64,000 nt of DNA, taken from NCBI GenBank assembly GCA_014385265.1, contig JACRTJ010000006.1, forward strand, positions 1-64,000, read 5' to 3'. Origin of the DNA: Enterocloster hominis (ex Liu et al. 2021) (lineage in GTDB: Bacteria; Bacillota; Clostridia; Lachnospirales; Lachnospiraceae). Within the stretch, counting starts at the first letter, position 1, and every line of letters begins with the position of its first letter. Position numbers and translations under genes: made by a program. Under the pieces are notes generated by a model, which was given only the letters and a program-made list of their open reading frames with translations, had not been told where the DNA came from and did not search any database. Below, piece by piece: positions 50,443 through 60,519 of this stretch.

Positions 50443-51663
50443 TTATTTATTCCTTCTTTTAAGGAAAACCCCTTGAAATCCCTGTTTGAAATTGTCTCTG
50501 ATTTCTGGTGTAGTATGCCATATAAAAAAATCTTTGACAACCGCTTTTATCCCTTTCCTTGGGCAATACTTCTGCTTAAGACTGTACTCGGACATTTGTT
50601 TAATATCCTTATAAAAATCATTTCTTTGTATTGTTCTCCGGGCTGGCGTATGAAGCTGTGCATTTAATTGCACCTCTCTTTTATAATCTGCAGTTGCAGA
50701 ACAAAATCTCTCACTAATTGCGTTCCACATTTTTTCTCCATTTTCTGTATTTATACAGACTGTTGAAAGTTCTTTATTCAGCGGAAGCTCATATGCCCTG
50801 TAATTCGCACAATCTCCTATAGTGATATCTCCACAACGGGAATCCTTTGCATATTTACATATATAGCATGACTCCCGATAATTGTCCCCGTTTAAAAAAG
50901 CTTGATAAAAAGGATCCTGACTTGAAAGAACTCTTTTTGCGATCTTCATGTTTCCTTTTTTATTCTTCGAAAAATAATGATAGGAAAATAGTGATTTTGT
51001 GTGAATATTTTTTTGCCTAAACGAAAAATCAAAGTACTTTTCTTCCGGGTATTTTTTATGCATATATTCTGAAAACGCATAGGCACTGGGAGTCCCATGA
51101 CAAATCAAATCCATTGTTACCAACCCATTTGTTTTTCCCAAAAAGTGTTCTATCCCTGCAACCTGACATGGTGTACCGCAAAACAAAACCACCTGATGCT
51201 TCTTAAGGTGGTTTTGAATCTCAGAATAACACCCCGTGATATCACTTTGAATATACTTAGACCCTTGCATCTTCACAACATCCCTCATAGAGTCCGTAAC
51301 AATATGTTTTAGCTGAAGATCATCATCCAGCACTGCTCCACAGACGTACCCATGCAAACTCTGAATCACATATCGCGCAGCTTCATAGAATACTCCCCCA
51401 GATGAACTCCGCTGGCATCCTTCTTCATCGTAACTTGCTGCTGCCAATACTCTAACCGGATCATACTGTATTGTGTCATTATAAGCCGGACATATCTTTA
51501 CACACTTCCCACAATTCAAACATACAGTATGGTCAATTTCAGGCATACGAAATCCTTCTGCATCCACCTTCATCTGAATGCATCCTAACGGACATATTGC
51601 AGAACAAGCACCACATCCCGTGCATTGTTCCCCTATTGTAGAGATATCTTTTTTAAATTTCAT
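50443..51663 (-). CDS. FrhB-like iron-sulfur protein of the polysaccharide cluster
   Basis: A 406-residue protein. Two [4Fe-4S] ferredoxin motifs are at the N-terminus: CTGCGACSAICPLGC and CLNCGKCVKICP. A coenzyme F420 hydrogenase/dehydrogenase beta-subunit-like domain follows (SSSGGVFYEAARYVIQ, VVLFCGTPCQVAGIEHFLG, SRCGDITIGDCANYRAYELP). Such proteins are common in surface-polysaccharide clusters beside pyruvyl transferases; F420 is not expected in this host. The exact reaction is unknown. It is the last gene of the cluster, 6 bases after the pyruvyl transferase. Confidence 0.88.
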   Translation of the reverse strand: MKFKKDISTIGEQCTGCGACSAICPLGCIQMKVDAEGFRMPEIDHTVCLNCGKCVKICPAYNDTIQYDPVRVLAAASYDEEGCQRSSSGGVFYEAARYVIQSLHGYVCGAVLDDDLQLKHIVTDSMRDVVKMQGSKYIQSDITGCYSEIQNHLKKHQVVLFCGTPCQVAGIEHFLGKTNGLVTMDLICHGTPSAYAFSEYMHKKYPEEKYFDFSFRQKNIHTKSLFSYHYFSKNKKGNMKIAKRVLSSQDPFYQAFLNGDNYRESCYICKYAKDSRCGDITIGDCANYRAYELPLNKELSTVCINTENGEKMWNAISERFCSATADYKREVQLNAQLHTPARRTIQRNDFYKDIKQMSEYSLKQKYCPRKGIKAVVKDFFIWHTTPEIRDNFKQGFQGVFLKRRNK

Positions 51664-51669
51664 ACACCT

Positions 51670-52794
51670 TTAATCCCCCAGTGCTAATTTTAGATATTGA
51701 ATGGACTCCCTTTTTTGTTCTTCTTTTTTCCTTTGCAATGTCTCCCGATCAAACTCGTCAATCATACACTTTACATCAGCCATCTCCGGAATCCAGCGTG
51801 CACCCAGCCCGTATCGCTCCAAAACATCAATAAGTCTCGAATTTACCTCACCAGCCATTGAAAACGGAAGAGGCGAAACATACATTGGCACCTCAAAATT
51901 TATAGCGAATGCTGTTCCATGAAAAGAATTTGTAACAACATATTTAGCTCCTGCATAGCAAGCAAGAAATTCACGTGGCCCCGCCCACATCATGTTCTTA
52001 CCCTCATGCATAATAATCTGCCTTTTAGAGGGCTTTAAATTAATGACTGGCAAACCTGTTTTTTGTTTCAGATTTCTTGTAATCGCTCGAAGAATTGGTG
52101 TTTCAATCATATAGTAGGTCAGTATATATCCCCCTTTAGGTAATACAATTCTTGGGTTTGCCTGTTTCAGCCACATTTCCCTGTTAACCAGCAACGTAGG
52201 ATCTACTACACAGATAATTTGTTCTTTAGGTATTTGCAACAATTCTGTAAGCATAATCTGTGCTGTTTTTTCACGGACTCCCAGATGCTTAAATTCCTTT
52301 AATAACGGAACAATCTGCTCTTTCCGCTTCTCTGAAATCGTACTAACACCGAAGCTACTGGCATAGCTTATTTTACACGAATGCTTAAACGGGCAAAAAT
52401 ATGTCATATCATCTCCAGTAATACGCTCATTCCAAAGTTGATCCGATCCACTAAGAATTACATCATACTGCCTTGCAATTTCTCCAACTTCATTAGGAAG
52501 ATACATAACCGTTTCAGATACGTTCATTTCTCCGATATATTCCATAAAGTTCTGAATTTTTTGTTTTAATTGTTTCCCATAAATTGCCCGATTCAATATA
52601 ATAGAAAGTACAGTTTTAATTGTCCTTGCCTGCCGTATCTTTCTAATCTGAAGTGTCCTTTCATTATATTCTGGTCTGTAATCAATCAATTCAGCATCGT
52701 AACCGAGCTCCTGCAATGCCATAGCCATAGCCTGCGCCTGAAGTACTGTTCCATAGTTGCTTGCACGATGAAATGTGAGTATGCCTATCTTCAT
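51670..52794 (-). CDS. Polysaccharide pyruvyl transferase family protein
   Basis: A 374-residue CsaB/WcaK-family enzyme predicted to add pyruvyl ketals to a surface glycan from phosphoenolpyruvate. MKIGILTFHRASNYGTVLQA opens the fold. VILSGSDQLWNERITGDDMT and YVVTNSFHGTAFAINFEVPM hold the SDQ and SFHG family motifs. It lies 5 bases after the flippase. Confidence 0.9.
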   Translation of the reverse strand: MKIGILTFHRASNYGTVLQAQAMAMALQELGYDAELIDYRPEYNERTLQIRKIRQARTIKTVLSIILNRAIYGKQLKQKIQNFMEYIGEMNVSETVMYLPNEVGEIARQYDVILSGSDQLWNERITGDDMTYFCPFKHSCKISYASSFGVSTISEKRKEQIVPLLKEFKHLGVREKTAQIMLTELLQIPKEQIICVVDPTLLVNREMWLKQANPRIVLPKGGYILTYYMIETPILRAITRNLKQKTGLPVINLKPSKRQIIMHEGKNMMWAGPREFLACYAGAKYVVTNSFHGTAFAINFEVPMYVSPLPFSMAGEVNSRLIDVLERYGLGARWIPEMADVKCMIDEFDRETLQRKKEEQKRESIQYLKLALGD

Positions 52795-52799
52795 ATCTT

Positions 52800-54311
52800 C
52801 TACTTCCTATCTTTTTCCAACTTTTTTTGAATCCAGGAAATGTTTCCTTTATTTATCAAAATAAAACCTATGGCAAGAAATGCTGCCAAAATAGCAGTAA
52901 CAAATGCAAACATCCCCCATTTAACATATGTATCTACCAAAAAAAACATCTGAATTTTATGAGCAGCAAAATATACCAACATCACAAATACGGTTGATAT
53001 ACAAATCTGTTGAATTGTATATCTAGTATTAATCATTACCACATTACAGGAACTGAATTGTATGAAATCAACTACACGATATCCTGCAGCAATACAGCGA
53101 CCAGCAATCAGTCCCTCTAGTCCCCAGAAAACCAGTCCAACAAATGATAATGTAATTGTTAATATTGCCTCTACTATACTGCCTCTCTGTATCTCTTTAA
53201 ATTTTCCTGCTGCAACAATTATAACCGACTGCTGATTTCTAATGACCCACAATGCCCCTAAAATACTACATAAAAAGCATAATTCTGGGCGGATATATGC
53301 CGCATCCTCTATTCCTTCTGTATAAAGTCTCATAAAAGGCTGATACAAAACCAAAACACAACTAAAAACGATTACCCAAAACGCCTGAAATAACACCTCG
53401 TATTCTTTATATACCTGTGTTAGCTTGTTCTCATCATGTCTCGCGATTAAATCGCCAAAACTTGCTGAAACTCCCGTATTTACCGCATTCGTAACCAAAA
53501 AAATAGCTGTAAGTACCATATTGTAGGTTGTAAATACACTAATTTCGTTCATTCTGGTCTTTGTAAAAGCTAATATCAGCGTGCTGGAGTTCAAGATTAG
53601 CAGCGAAAGAATCTGCTGAATAAAAACTTCCGTTTGATTTTCAAAGTGGTATTGATTTTCACATTTGTGAAAATCATAATGTGGGAACAGTCGTCGCACT
53701 ACAGTATAATATGCTATGGCCCGAATAACATATGCCAGTGTACCAAACCCTATGGCAGCTACGATATTCCAATGTAAGCTGGATGCAATAATAATATTAA
53801 TGGAGTATAGACAAGTACTTAGCGAATTAATTACTGCAATATATCTGCTGTTTTGAGAGGCATTTAGCAGTACCTTGTATTTTCCAATAAATAACAACTG
53901 CATTACCCCATTCAGTCCGATCATACAAAAAAGAACCGTGACTGTTAGATGGGAATACCCCGTTTCTGCGATAAAATACGGATACAGCAAAGAAGAAATC
54001 ATAACCAAGATTATAAATGCTTTTCCCAGTTTTCCATACATTTGCTTCGCAGAATATAGAATTCTTTCGATCGTGTTTACATCTCCATTCGATAACGGTT
54101 TATATAACGCAAAAATCGCTGCACCAGATAATCCCGCCTCAAGCAACGTGAAATACTGTATAAATTGCTGAAGTGAAGTGATCAGACCATTCGTTTCGGA
54201 ACCATAAGTTATCATAATCGATCGGGGAAGCAAAAAACCAACTACTGTCACCATAATTTCTGAAATCAATGCTATTGCCGTATTCTGTATGCTCACTTTT
54301 CTTCTATTCAT
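52800..54311 (-). CDS. Polysaccharide flippase (Wzx/MVF-like)
   Basis: A 503-residue membrane protein with about 12-14 helices of the MATE/Wzx superfamily. The N-terminus has IALISEIMVTVVGFLLPRSI and SLQQFIQYFTLLEAGLSGAA, typical of O-antigen flippases. It should move lipid-linked repeat units across the membrane. Base composition is clearly AT-richer than the chromosome core. Confidence 0.9.
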   Translation of the reverse strand: MNRRKVSIQNTAIALISEIMVTVVGFLLPRSIMITYGSETNGLITSLQQFIQYFTLLEAGLSGAAIFALYKPLSNGDVNTIERILYSAKQMYGKLGKAFIILVMISSLLYPYFIAETGYSHLTVTVLFCMIGLNGVMQLLFIGKYKVLLNASQNSRYIAVINSLSTCLYSINIIIASSLHWNIVAAIGFGTLAYVIRAIAYYTVVRRLFPHYDFHKCENQYHFENQTEVFIQQILSLLILNSSTLILAFTKTRMNEISVFTTYNMVLTAIFLVTNAVNTGVSASFGDLIARHDENKLTQVYKEYEVLFQAFWVIVFSCVLVLYQPFMRLYTEGIEDAAYIRPELCFLCSILGALWVIRNQQSVIIVAAGKFKEIQRGSIVEAILTITLSFVGLVFWGLEGLIAGRCIAAGYRVVDFIQFSSCNVVMINTRYTIQQICISTVFVMLVYFAAHKIQMFFLVDTYVKWGMFAFVTAILAAFLAIGFILINKGNISWIQKKLEKDRK

Positions 54312-54330
54312 TGCCTTCCCCCGATACCTC

Positions 54331-55641
54331 TTACATTTCTTTTATCGATGCAGTATCGATCATCATCAATGCTGATAATCCAAACCATAGATAACTGTAT
54401 GTAATGTTGTCCACTGAAATTAGTGATATAACCACTACAGTTATACCTATTGTAAGACTCCACAGCAACTGATTATACCTGCTGCACGTATTATATTTCG
54501 CCTTTATTCCCCCTTTTATCAGAGTGAATAATAAAAATAAAATAAAAATACTTCCCAGAATAATTCCATTTCCACACAGGCATTCCAGCCAGGTATTATG
54601 GCACGCCCTGTTCACTGACGTATAAAACTGCATCTGTCCCATGCCGATACCAAAAAATGGATTTTTCTCCATCAGAATCCCAACAGCTTCTTTCCAAATT
54701 GTAAACCTTCCATACTCATCATTCAAACCTGATCGATTTGCATACAGTCCAAGAAACGAGCTGATTAAGTTCCTAATCCAATCTGTTCCAACCATTACAG
54801 CAATCATTACAAAAATAACAATTAATGTAATCACTTCAATCCTTTTTCTTATTTGCGGACTCCCCTTCCAATAAGCCGCAAAAACAGACATCACCAGCGC
54901 AAGTGCAAAACACATCAGACCAGTACGCGAATTACTTAAAAAAATACAGGCCATTGATAACATCAAACACAGCCATTCTCGCTTTGAATTCCCTTCCATT
55001 AAAATTCTTATAAGACACACAATTCCACTAAACACGAATGTTCCCAGCATCGTATTAGGGTCTATGGTAAATCCTCTTAAACGCCATTTTTGGATTAATA
55101 CCCCCTGGAACATATTGGAAAACTGAAGAATAAATCCTGGCTCTGTCCTCTCTGATGCGCCAACCCCTGAAATCGGGATTCCCAGCGTCAGAAGTAAAAA
55201 TCCAATAAGAAATACAAATCCGTATCCAATTCCCGTTGCTATCATTGCCTCCGGAATATCATCCTGCGCCGTCTCCCCCCAGAAACTGGTATATATGGTC
55301 ATACAGAACCATACAACCATAAGCATACATGGTGCGCTAAGTGAATAAAGCGAACTACTATTAAACATATTCACTATAAACAATATCACTATAATTCCTA
55401 TTGCAGGAAGCGTCCAACCACGTATCGCCTTTATTTTTGTTTGCCCATTCAGAAACATTCGGAGAAACAGCCACCCACAGAAAACCATATATGGTTTAAT
55501 AGTGATTCCTGCAACCTGAATGCCATACATATCAATAGGAAGCAAAATCCAGACAAAATGTTCCATACTGATATGACGTTTTCCCAATGCCAAGGCGGAC
55601 AAAAGCCATGCCAAAACAATCCAAAACCAAATCCCCATCAT
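54331..55641 (-). CDS. O-antigen polymerase/ligase-like membrane protein (Wzy)
   Basis: A 436-residue protein with about 10-12 hydrophobic helices. A large loop near the C-terminal half (EYGRFTIWKEAVGILMEKNP, FFGIGMGQMQFYTSV, NTWLECLCGNGIIL) matches the Wzy_C pattern. It probably polymerises the glycan repeat unit. The start MMGIWFWIVL is preferred because earlier in-frame ATGs overlap the end of the upstream GT4 gene; the ribosome site (AAGGCGGT) is weak. Confidence 0.82.
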   Translation of the reverse strand: MMGIWFWIVLAWLLSALALGKRHISMEHFVWILLPIDMYGIQVAGITIKPYMVFCGWLFLRMFLNGQTKIKAIRGWTLPAIGIIVILFIVNMFNSSSLYSLSAPCMLMVVWFCMTIYTSFWGETAQDDIPEAMIATGIGYGFVFLIGFLLLTLGIPISGVGASERTEPGFILQFSNMFQGVLIQKWRLRGFTIDPNTMLGTFVFSGIVCLIRILMEGNSKREWLCLMLSMACIFLSNSRTGLMCFALALVMSVFAAYWKGSPQIRKRIEVITLIVIFVMIAVMVGTDWIRNLISSFLGLYANRSGLNDEYGRFTIWKEAVGILMEKNPFFGIGMGQMQFYTSVNRACHNTWLECLCGNGIILGSIFILFLLFTLIKGGIKAKYNTCSRYNQLLWSLTIGITVVVISLISVDNITYSYLWFGLSALMMIDTASIKEM

Positions 55642-55651
55642 CTTACCGCCT

Positions 55652-56743
55652 TCATCGCAGCATCTGAATTTTTGCATCAATCTGTGCTGCCTCTAATACA
55701 TACTTAAGTGCAATCACTCTCTGGGCTTCCTCTGAAACCGATTCATAACATTCCGAACGAAGTGCTTGCTTCAGTGCGCTTTGAATACCATGCACAGAAC
55801 ACGCATCAATAACCCAGCCTGTTTTATTTACCTCAACCACATCACAGATTCCACCTACCGGAGACGCAATCGGAGGAATTCCCTGAGCCATCATTTCTAT
55901 AACTCCATTTGGCATTCCTTCTGTATCGGAAGGAAATAATAAAAATTTCCATCTTTTCGTTACGCTTCTAAGCTGTGCATGATCGATCCATCCATATAAG
56001 ACAACTGACCCATCCAGATTTAATTTTCGAATAAGGTTACGACATTCTGTCTCCTGAACACCTGACCCTACAATTTCAAGCCTCCAATCCGGAAAATCTT
56101 TGTGTATCTCCGAGAAAGCTTGAATACTTTCCAGGACATGCTTTCCAGCTGTTAGACGGCATACCATTCCGATTACTCTTTTGCGTTCCACTATCGGGGT
56201 CATCGGCATAACCTCTGTATATAGATGAATAATTCTCTTCCTATCGATTCTTAGTCCTTTCCATTCATGTTCTACTGATGGACTTTCCATGCAAATATAA
56301 TCTGCATTTTCTGCCATAATACGAATAAGAAATGCTGATATCTTTGAAAAAAAACCTTTTTTTCCTTCTTTTTGAGGATTTCCATAAATAAAATAATTAA
56401 TTTCCGCTTTTTTGTACTTTACACAAAAATATGGAAGCAGCATCTTATCGCCAATCCAAAAGAATACCTGCATTCCCTCTTGAACATGCTGCATAACTAG
56501 CTCTGACATTTTAAGTTGAAGCCACACCAGATCGAATAATCGTTTCATTTTGTTTGGACTGCGTTTTATCGGAACTGAAACTAGCTGTACCTGTTTCAAA
56601 TCGCCCTCTATGCGCAGATTCCCACCAAGTACCTGCAGATTTCTGCAACAAGGCTCTATTACTCTCAGAAATTTACTTAAGGTAACCTTTGCAGATTCAT
56701 TTACAGCAATCATCGGATTGGTAATAATAATTACGTCTTCCAT
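55652..56743 (-). CDS. Family 4 glycosyltransferase
   Basis: A 363-residue GT-B enzyme. KRVIGMVCRLTAGKHVLESI and VVLYGWIDHAQLRSVTKRWK lie in the C-terminal nucleotide-sugar domain. FLLFPSDTEGMPNGVIEMMA is the donor-binding E-x7-E-like region, followed by GIPPIASPVGGICDVVEVN. AGGAGGAGA precedes it. It probably adds one sugar of the repeat unit; donor and acceptor are unknown. Confidence 0.9.
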   Translation of the reverse strand: MEDVIIITNPMIAVNESAKVTLSKFLRVIEPCCRNLQVLGGNLRIEGDLKQVQLVSVPIKRSPNKMKRLFDLVWLQLKMSELVMQHVQEGMQVFFWIGDKMLLPYFCVKYKKAEINYFIYGNPQKEGKKGFFSKISAFLIRIMAENADYICMESPSVEHEWKGLRIDRKRIIHLYTEVMPMTPIVERKRVIGMVCRLTAGKHVLESIQAFSEIHKDFPDWRLEIVGSGVQETECRNLIRKLNLDGSVVLYGWIDHAQLRSVTKRWKFLLFPSDTEGMPNGVIEMMAQGIPPIASPVGGICDVVEVNKTGWVIDACSVHGIQSALKQALRSECYESVSEEAQRVIALKYVLEAAQIDAKIQMLR

Positions 56744-56755
56744 TCTCTCCTCCTG

Positions 56756-57286
56756 CTATATGACCGATTGAAATATCTCTTCAATTCTTTCCTCATAATG
56801 ATTTATTGCGCTTTTTTCTGCAAACTTTTTTCCTTTCTCCGCCATCGCCTTTTTCCGCAACATAATTTCTTTAATCCTTGACACAGCATCCGCAACGTCA
56901 TCTCCCTTGAAAATCAGACCACCTCCACCTACCTCAATAAATTCCCTTGCTCCCGCCGTATCACATGCAGCAACTGGCACCCCCGCCGCCGCTGCTTCCA
57001 GTCCGGCAAGCGGAAAACCTTCAAAAGACGGAATGATAAGAATATCCATCATTTTTAGCAAATCCGCGATATCATTTCTACGTCCTAAAAAAAGAACACT
57101 GTCGCTTAATCCCTTCTGAGTAATCTTTTCTTCTAACTCTTTCATATAATCCTTTTCTCTAGTTTCACCAGCAAATAAACCAATAACATCCAGTCCTTCC
57201 TGTCTCAATCGCCTAATCACATCCAAAACAAAATCCTGTTTTTTTGAGCGTTGTACCAGTGCAATGTGTCCAATTACTAAAGTCAT
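56756..57286 (-). CDS. Family 4 glycosyltransferase, C-terminal domain only
   Basis: 176 residues covering only the second Rossmann domain of a GT4 enzyme: TLVIGHIALVQRSKKQDFVL, SVLFLGRRNDIADLLKMMDI and IPSFEGFPLAGLEAAAAGVP. The N-terminal acceptor domain is absent. It has its own good ribosome site (AAAAGGAGAG, eight bases before ATG), so it may be expressed. It follows a broken GT4 gene that has the N-terminal half but lacks this end. It may be non-functional debris, or half of a two-part enzyme. Confidence 0.7.
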   Translation of the reverse strand: MTLVIGHIALVQRSKKQDFVLDVIRRLRQEGLDVIGLFAGETREKDYMKELEEKITQKGLSDSVLFLGRRNDIADLLKMMDILIIPSFEGFPLAGLEAAAAGVPVAACDTAGAREFIEVGGGGLIFKGDDVADAVSRIKEIMLRKKAMAEKGKKFAEKSAINHYEERIEEIFQSVI

Positions 57287-57300
57287 CCTGTTCTCTCCTT

Positions 57301-58150
57301 TTAGAGACTGAATGTCTCCATATCCTTTCTGAAACCAAGTTTGCAGATACTATCATCAATTTTGAACGCACTTTTTAAAGTCTCCCCTCATACCTATAAT
57401 ACTCAGGGGTAACAACATCTCTAGAAATAATTCCTCTAACATCCTTTGACCATTTCTTCAGTAAAACCATTACTTTTATCAGGACATCCCGTTTCTCATT
57501 TTTTGTTACTGCTTCTGTTTGGCCAATTATATATCTCCCTGTATTTTTCTACCAAGCTTAGCTTCTATCTCCGATACAATTTTTGCAGCATCACCATTAG
57601 CATATTTCTCAACATCGACCGGATTATAAATGACCTCGACTTTTTTGTGGGCTCCTTCATCTACAATCTGCTTCCCTACACAATTAGAGACCGCAATGAT
57701 TTTTCGGACAGATTTCCAACTGCTACAGATGTTAAGAAGTTTTTTTGTAGCACCATCCAGAAAAATATGGTGTAAATGCCAGATAACCGGTTTATGAAAC
57801 AGCATCCCACAAACTGCACTCCATGGAAGAGCTGCCGGCCCCGGCGCATACAGAATATCCGGTCTATATCTATAAATCACTCTAAGTGACTTCCAGATAT
57901 TTTTCACAGACATCCATCCATAACGAAAAATCACTCTTTTTCCCTTTATACCTGTTGGCAGAGTCTGATCCCCCATTAATATATAGGGGATATTCCGCTT
58001 TCTCAGTTCCTCTGCCATTATCCCCTCTGCGGGAATAAGACAACAAAATTCAAATATGTCCGACAGCATATCCATAACCGTCAGCGTCATCTTCTGACCG
58101 CCAGACACTGTTGCCAGCGTTTCCCATACAAGAACCTTTTTCTTTTCCAT
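57301..58150 (-). pseudogene. Family 4 glycosyltransferase broken by frameshifts
   Basis: The first 207 codons are an intact GT4 N-terminal domain (KVLVWETLATVSGGQKMTLT, KVEVIYNPVDVEKYANG). A frameshift near 57530, in an ATATAT run, stops it. In the next frame the fold continues as IIGQTEAVTKNEKRDVLIKV and RDVVTPEYYRYEG. A second shift near 57370, at GGGG, leads to ETLKSAFKIDDSICKLGFRK and DMETFSL, then a stop at 57301-57303. The final ~110 residues are missing. Sequencing error is possible but would need two events. Confidence 0.75.
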
Positions 58151-58159
58151 TGCTTCTCC

Positions 58160-59055
58160 TCATCGCGCTTTTTGCCTTTTTCCTACCAGAAGCCACCCCA
58201 TCCATTGGCATCGTTCCAAAATGAGCTTATCGATCAACAATGAAAGGATAATTGCAATTATGGATAAAGTAACTATATATCCAAACATTTCCTATTAACT
58301 TGGATAATACATTTCTGCCAAGAATTAAAATTGGGGCATGAATTATATAGACTTCCATTGAGTGGTTTCCCAAATAATCAAGCATTTTACACATTTTGCC
58401 TTTTTGCTCACATAACCAAAGCGAGACTGATATCAAAACCACAATTGATACAGCAGCAATCACACACTTAGCCCACCAATACTTTTGTCCTTGTCTTTCC
58501 GCAACAAACACCCAGCGCATAGAAACACTTGATAACAGGAAAACGACAGACTTATACCAGGGAATGCGTATTTTGCAGGATACAGCGGGGAAAAGAATGT
58601 AAGAATCAAAGCTATCACAAGCAATATCTTTTCAGTCTTTTCATTTACAACCCAAATGGTCACGAGTGAAAGCACAAACAAAACATATAGGAACCACAAT
58701 TCTCCATCCGGATTGTTTCCAAGCAGTAAACTCCACCATGGTATACGGGTATTATTTCTAGCCAAATCCACAAATACAATTTTTAATGGCCAGTAAATTA
58801 TCGCCCACACAAAATAGGAAATCATCAGACGCTCAATTTTAGATTTGGTCTGACCCCATTTATCCGTTTTTCCTAATGGAGCCACAATTCCAGCCAGAAA
58901 GAAAAAAAGGGGCATATGGAAGGTATAGACGAACCTATACAGGGTCGTCATAATTTCACTATTTTTCATTACTGGAGACATCGTATGACACAAAACAACC
59001 AGTAGTATACCTATTTCCTTGCAATATCCAACTCTTGTTTTCTTTCCCTCTGCAT
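58160..59055 (-). pseudogene. Acyltransferase-3 family gene with three frameshifts
   Basis: The pieces together make a full membrane O-acyltransferase. MQRERKQELDIA at 59055 shifts near 59013 into KEIGILLVVLCHTMSP. YTFHMPLFFFLAGIVAPLGK and VWAIIYWPLKIVFVDLAR run to KDKDKS, which shifts near 58475 into YWWAKCVIAAVSIVVLISVS. LGNHSMEVYIIHAPILILGR then shifts near 58262 into IAIILSLLIDKLILERCQWM and the stop at 58160-58162. The family acetylates surface sugars. GGGGAG precedes the start. Confidence 0.78.
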
Positions 59056-59056
59056 T

Positions 59057-60502
59057 TTACTCTCCCCTTACTGCATCCATAATGACATCATAAATATCTG
59101 TCATTTCGTAATTATCCTTCTTAAGTTCAAAGTTATTTGTAAAGATGATAGCTGTTCTCCAGCGGTGACCGCCAGGTGACATCATATACATGAAGCCTTC
59201 CTTTTCAAAAACATTCTTGCCAAGTTCCCATTCGCCACCCCAGCGTTCATCCATCTGGTATATGATTTCCGGATACTTGTTTAGGTACTGGCCATGATAA
59301 AAAGTATTGGTACGAACGATCCACTCAAAGAGTCTCTTGTCTTCACCTTCGATCTTAATCTGCTTCAAATATTCAATTATTTCATCTGCCAGTTTGTCCT
59401 TGCCAACGACATTGTCATTGATACGGATTCCACCGTAACTGTAATTTTTCAGGGCTGAAAGATCGCTCAAATATGCCTGCGTCTTATCCCAATCAAAGTC
59501 TGCACTGGATGCAAACAGGCTCTTCCACACAGGGAACTTCTTCGCCAGTCTCATCGCCCACTTTGGCAGACCAATACCCTTCACCACACTCAGTGCTGTT
59601 TTTTTAATAACTTTCTTGATTTTTTTCTTAGTTGAAGGCTGGGAGCCATCTCCGCCCCCCTTGGGTGCCAGGTAGCCACCACGGCGGAGCAGCTCATTGA
59701 TTCTCACGGTATAGACCGGACGTGCGCCATGGCCGTGGTCACTGATAATCAGCAACGGAGTATCCGGCTGCTTCTGCATCACCTCGCCAACATAGTTGTC
59801 CATAGTGATATACATATCCCGAATCACATTCTCATGTTCATTAGCCCCCGGATACTCAGGATGATTCGGATCGCAGTGACGCCAAAAATCGTGCTGGATA
59901 CCATCCGTCGTAGAGAAGTACGAGAACAGCACATCCACGTCCTCGTTCTCGATTGCCAGTCGAGTCAGACGGATTTCCTCATTGACCTTAGCAAAGAATT
60001 CATCTCGCAACGCCGGAAGATCTTTTTCGGAGGTGAATTTACCGTCTGTCCCCAAAATATCATACCGCGGATTGTAGATATTCTCCTTACTCTGAGGATA
60101 GACGCGAATCTTACCCTCATAAGGGCGCGTAATCATCAAGCCATCAATATCCCAGCCTTCTTTGATATTCATGGGCAGAATCACAGCGCACGAAAGTCCC
60201 TGCTTATTGAGCACATCCCAGAATGTTCTTCCCTTAAATGCGCTGTCATCAAATGTAAGCGGCTTATATGTATTCTGCTTTGCACCAACATTGACAAAGT
60301 TGATAATGCCGTGTTCAGATGGGTCAAGACCAGTATAAATCGTAGACCACGCTGGAGTCGTGTCTGCCGGAAATACCGAACGCAGATGAGGTTTATTATT
60401 CTTCTGCATCAAGTCATACAAATTAGGAAGCTTATCCTTATACCGGACAATCACATCCCAATCCATACCGTCAATGCCAAGGATCATCAGTTTTCGTACC
60501 AT
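59057..60502 (-). CDS. Alkaline phosphatase-superfamily protein (type I phosphodiesterase-like)
   Basis: A 481-residue protein. Metal and nucleophile sites are visible: GIDGMDW (D11), FPADTTPAWSTIYTG (nucleophile Thr at 48/49), FSTTDGIQHDFW and ISDHGHG. There is no signal peptide, so it acts in the cytosol or at the inner face. A basic insert (STKKKIKKVIKKTALSVVKG) may contact membranes or nucleic acid. Superfamily members cleave or transfer phospho- or sulfo-esters. Here it may act on a glycan or nucleotide-sugar intermediate, but no substrate can be assigned. Confidence 0.85.
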   Translation of the reverse strand: MVRKLMILGIDGMDWDVIVRYKDKLPNLYDLMQKNNKPHLRSVFPADTTPAWSTIYTGLDPSEHGIINFVNVGAKQNTYKPLTFDDSAFKGRTFWDVLNKQGLSCAVILPMNIKEGWDIDGLMITRPYEGKIRVYPQSKENIYNPRYDILGTDGKFTSEKDLPALRDEFFAKVNEEIRLTRLAIENEDVDVLFSYFSTTDGIQHDFWRHCDPNHPEYPGANEHENVIRDMYITMDNYVGEVMQKQPDTPLLIISDHGHGARPVYTVRINELLRRGGYLAPKGGGDGSQPSTKKKIKKVIKKTALSVVKGIGLPKWAMRLAKKFPVWKSLFASSADFDWDKTQAYLSDLSALKNYSYGGIRINDNVVGKDKLADEIIEYLKQIKIEGEDKRLFEWIVRTNTFYHGQYLNKYPEIIYQMDERWGGEWELGKNVFEKEGFMYMMSPGGHRWRTAIIFTNNFELKKDNYEMTDIYDVIMDAVRGE

Positions 60503-60519
60503 TTTAAGCTCCTATCCAA

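Noticed and set aside
50443..51663. F420-dependent metabolism suggested by the FrhB-like protein
   Set aside because: Such domains are common in polysaccharide clusters of bacteria without F420; no F420 biosynthesis genes are present here.
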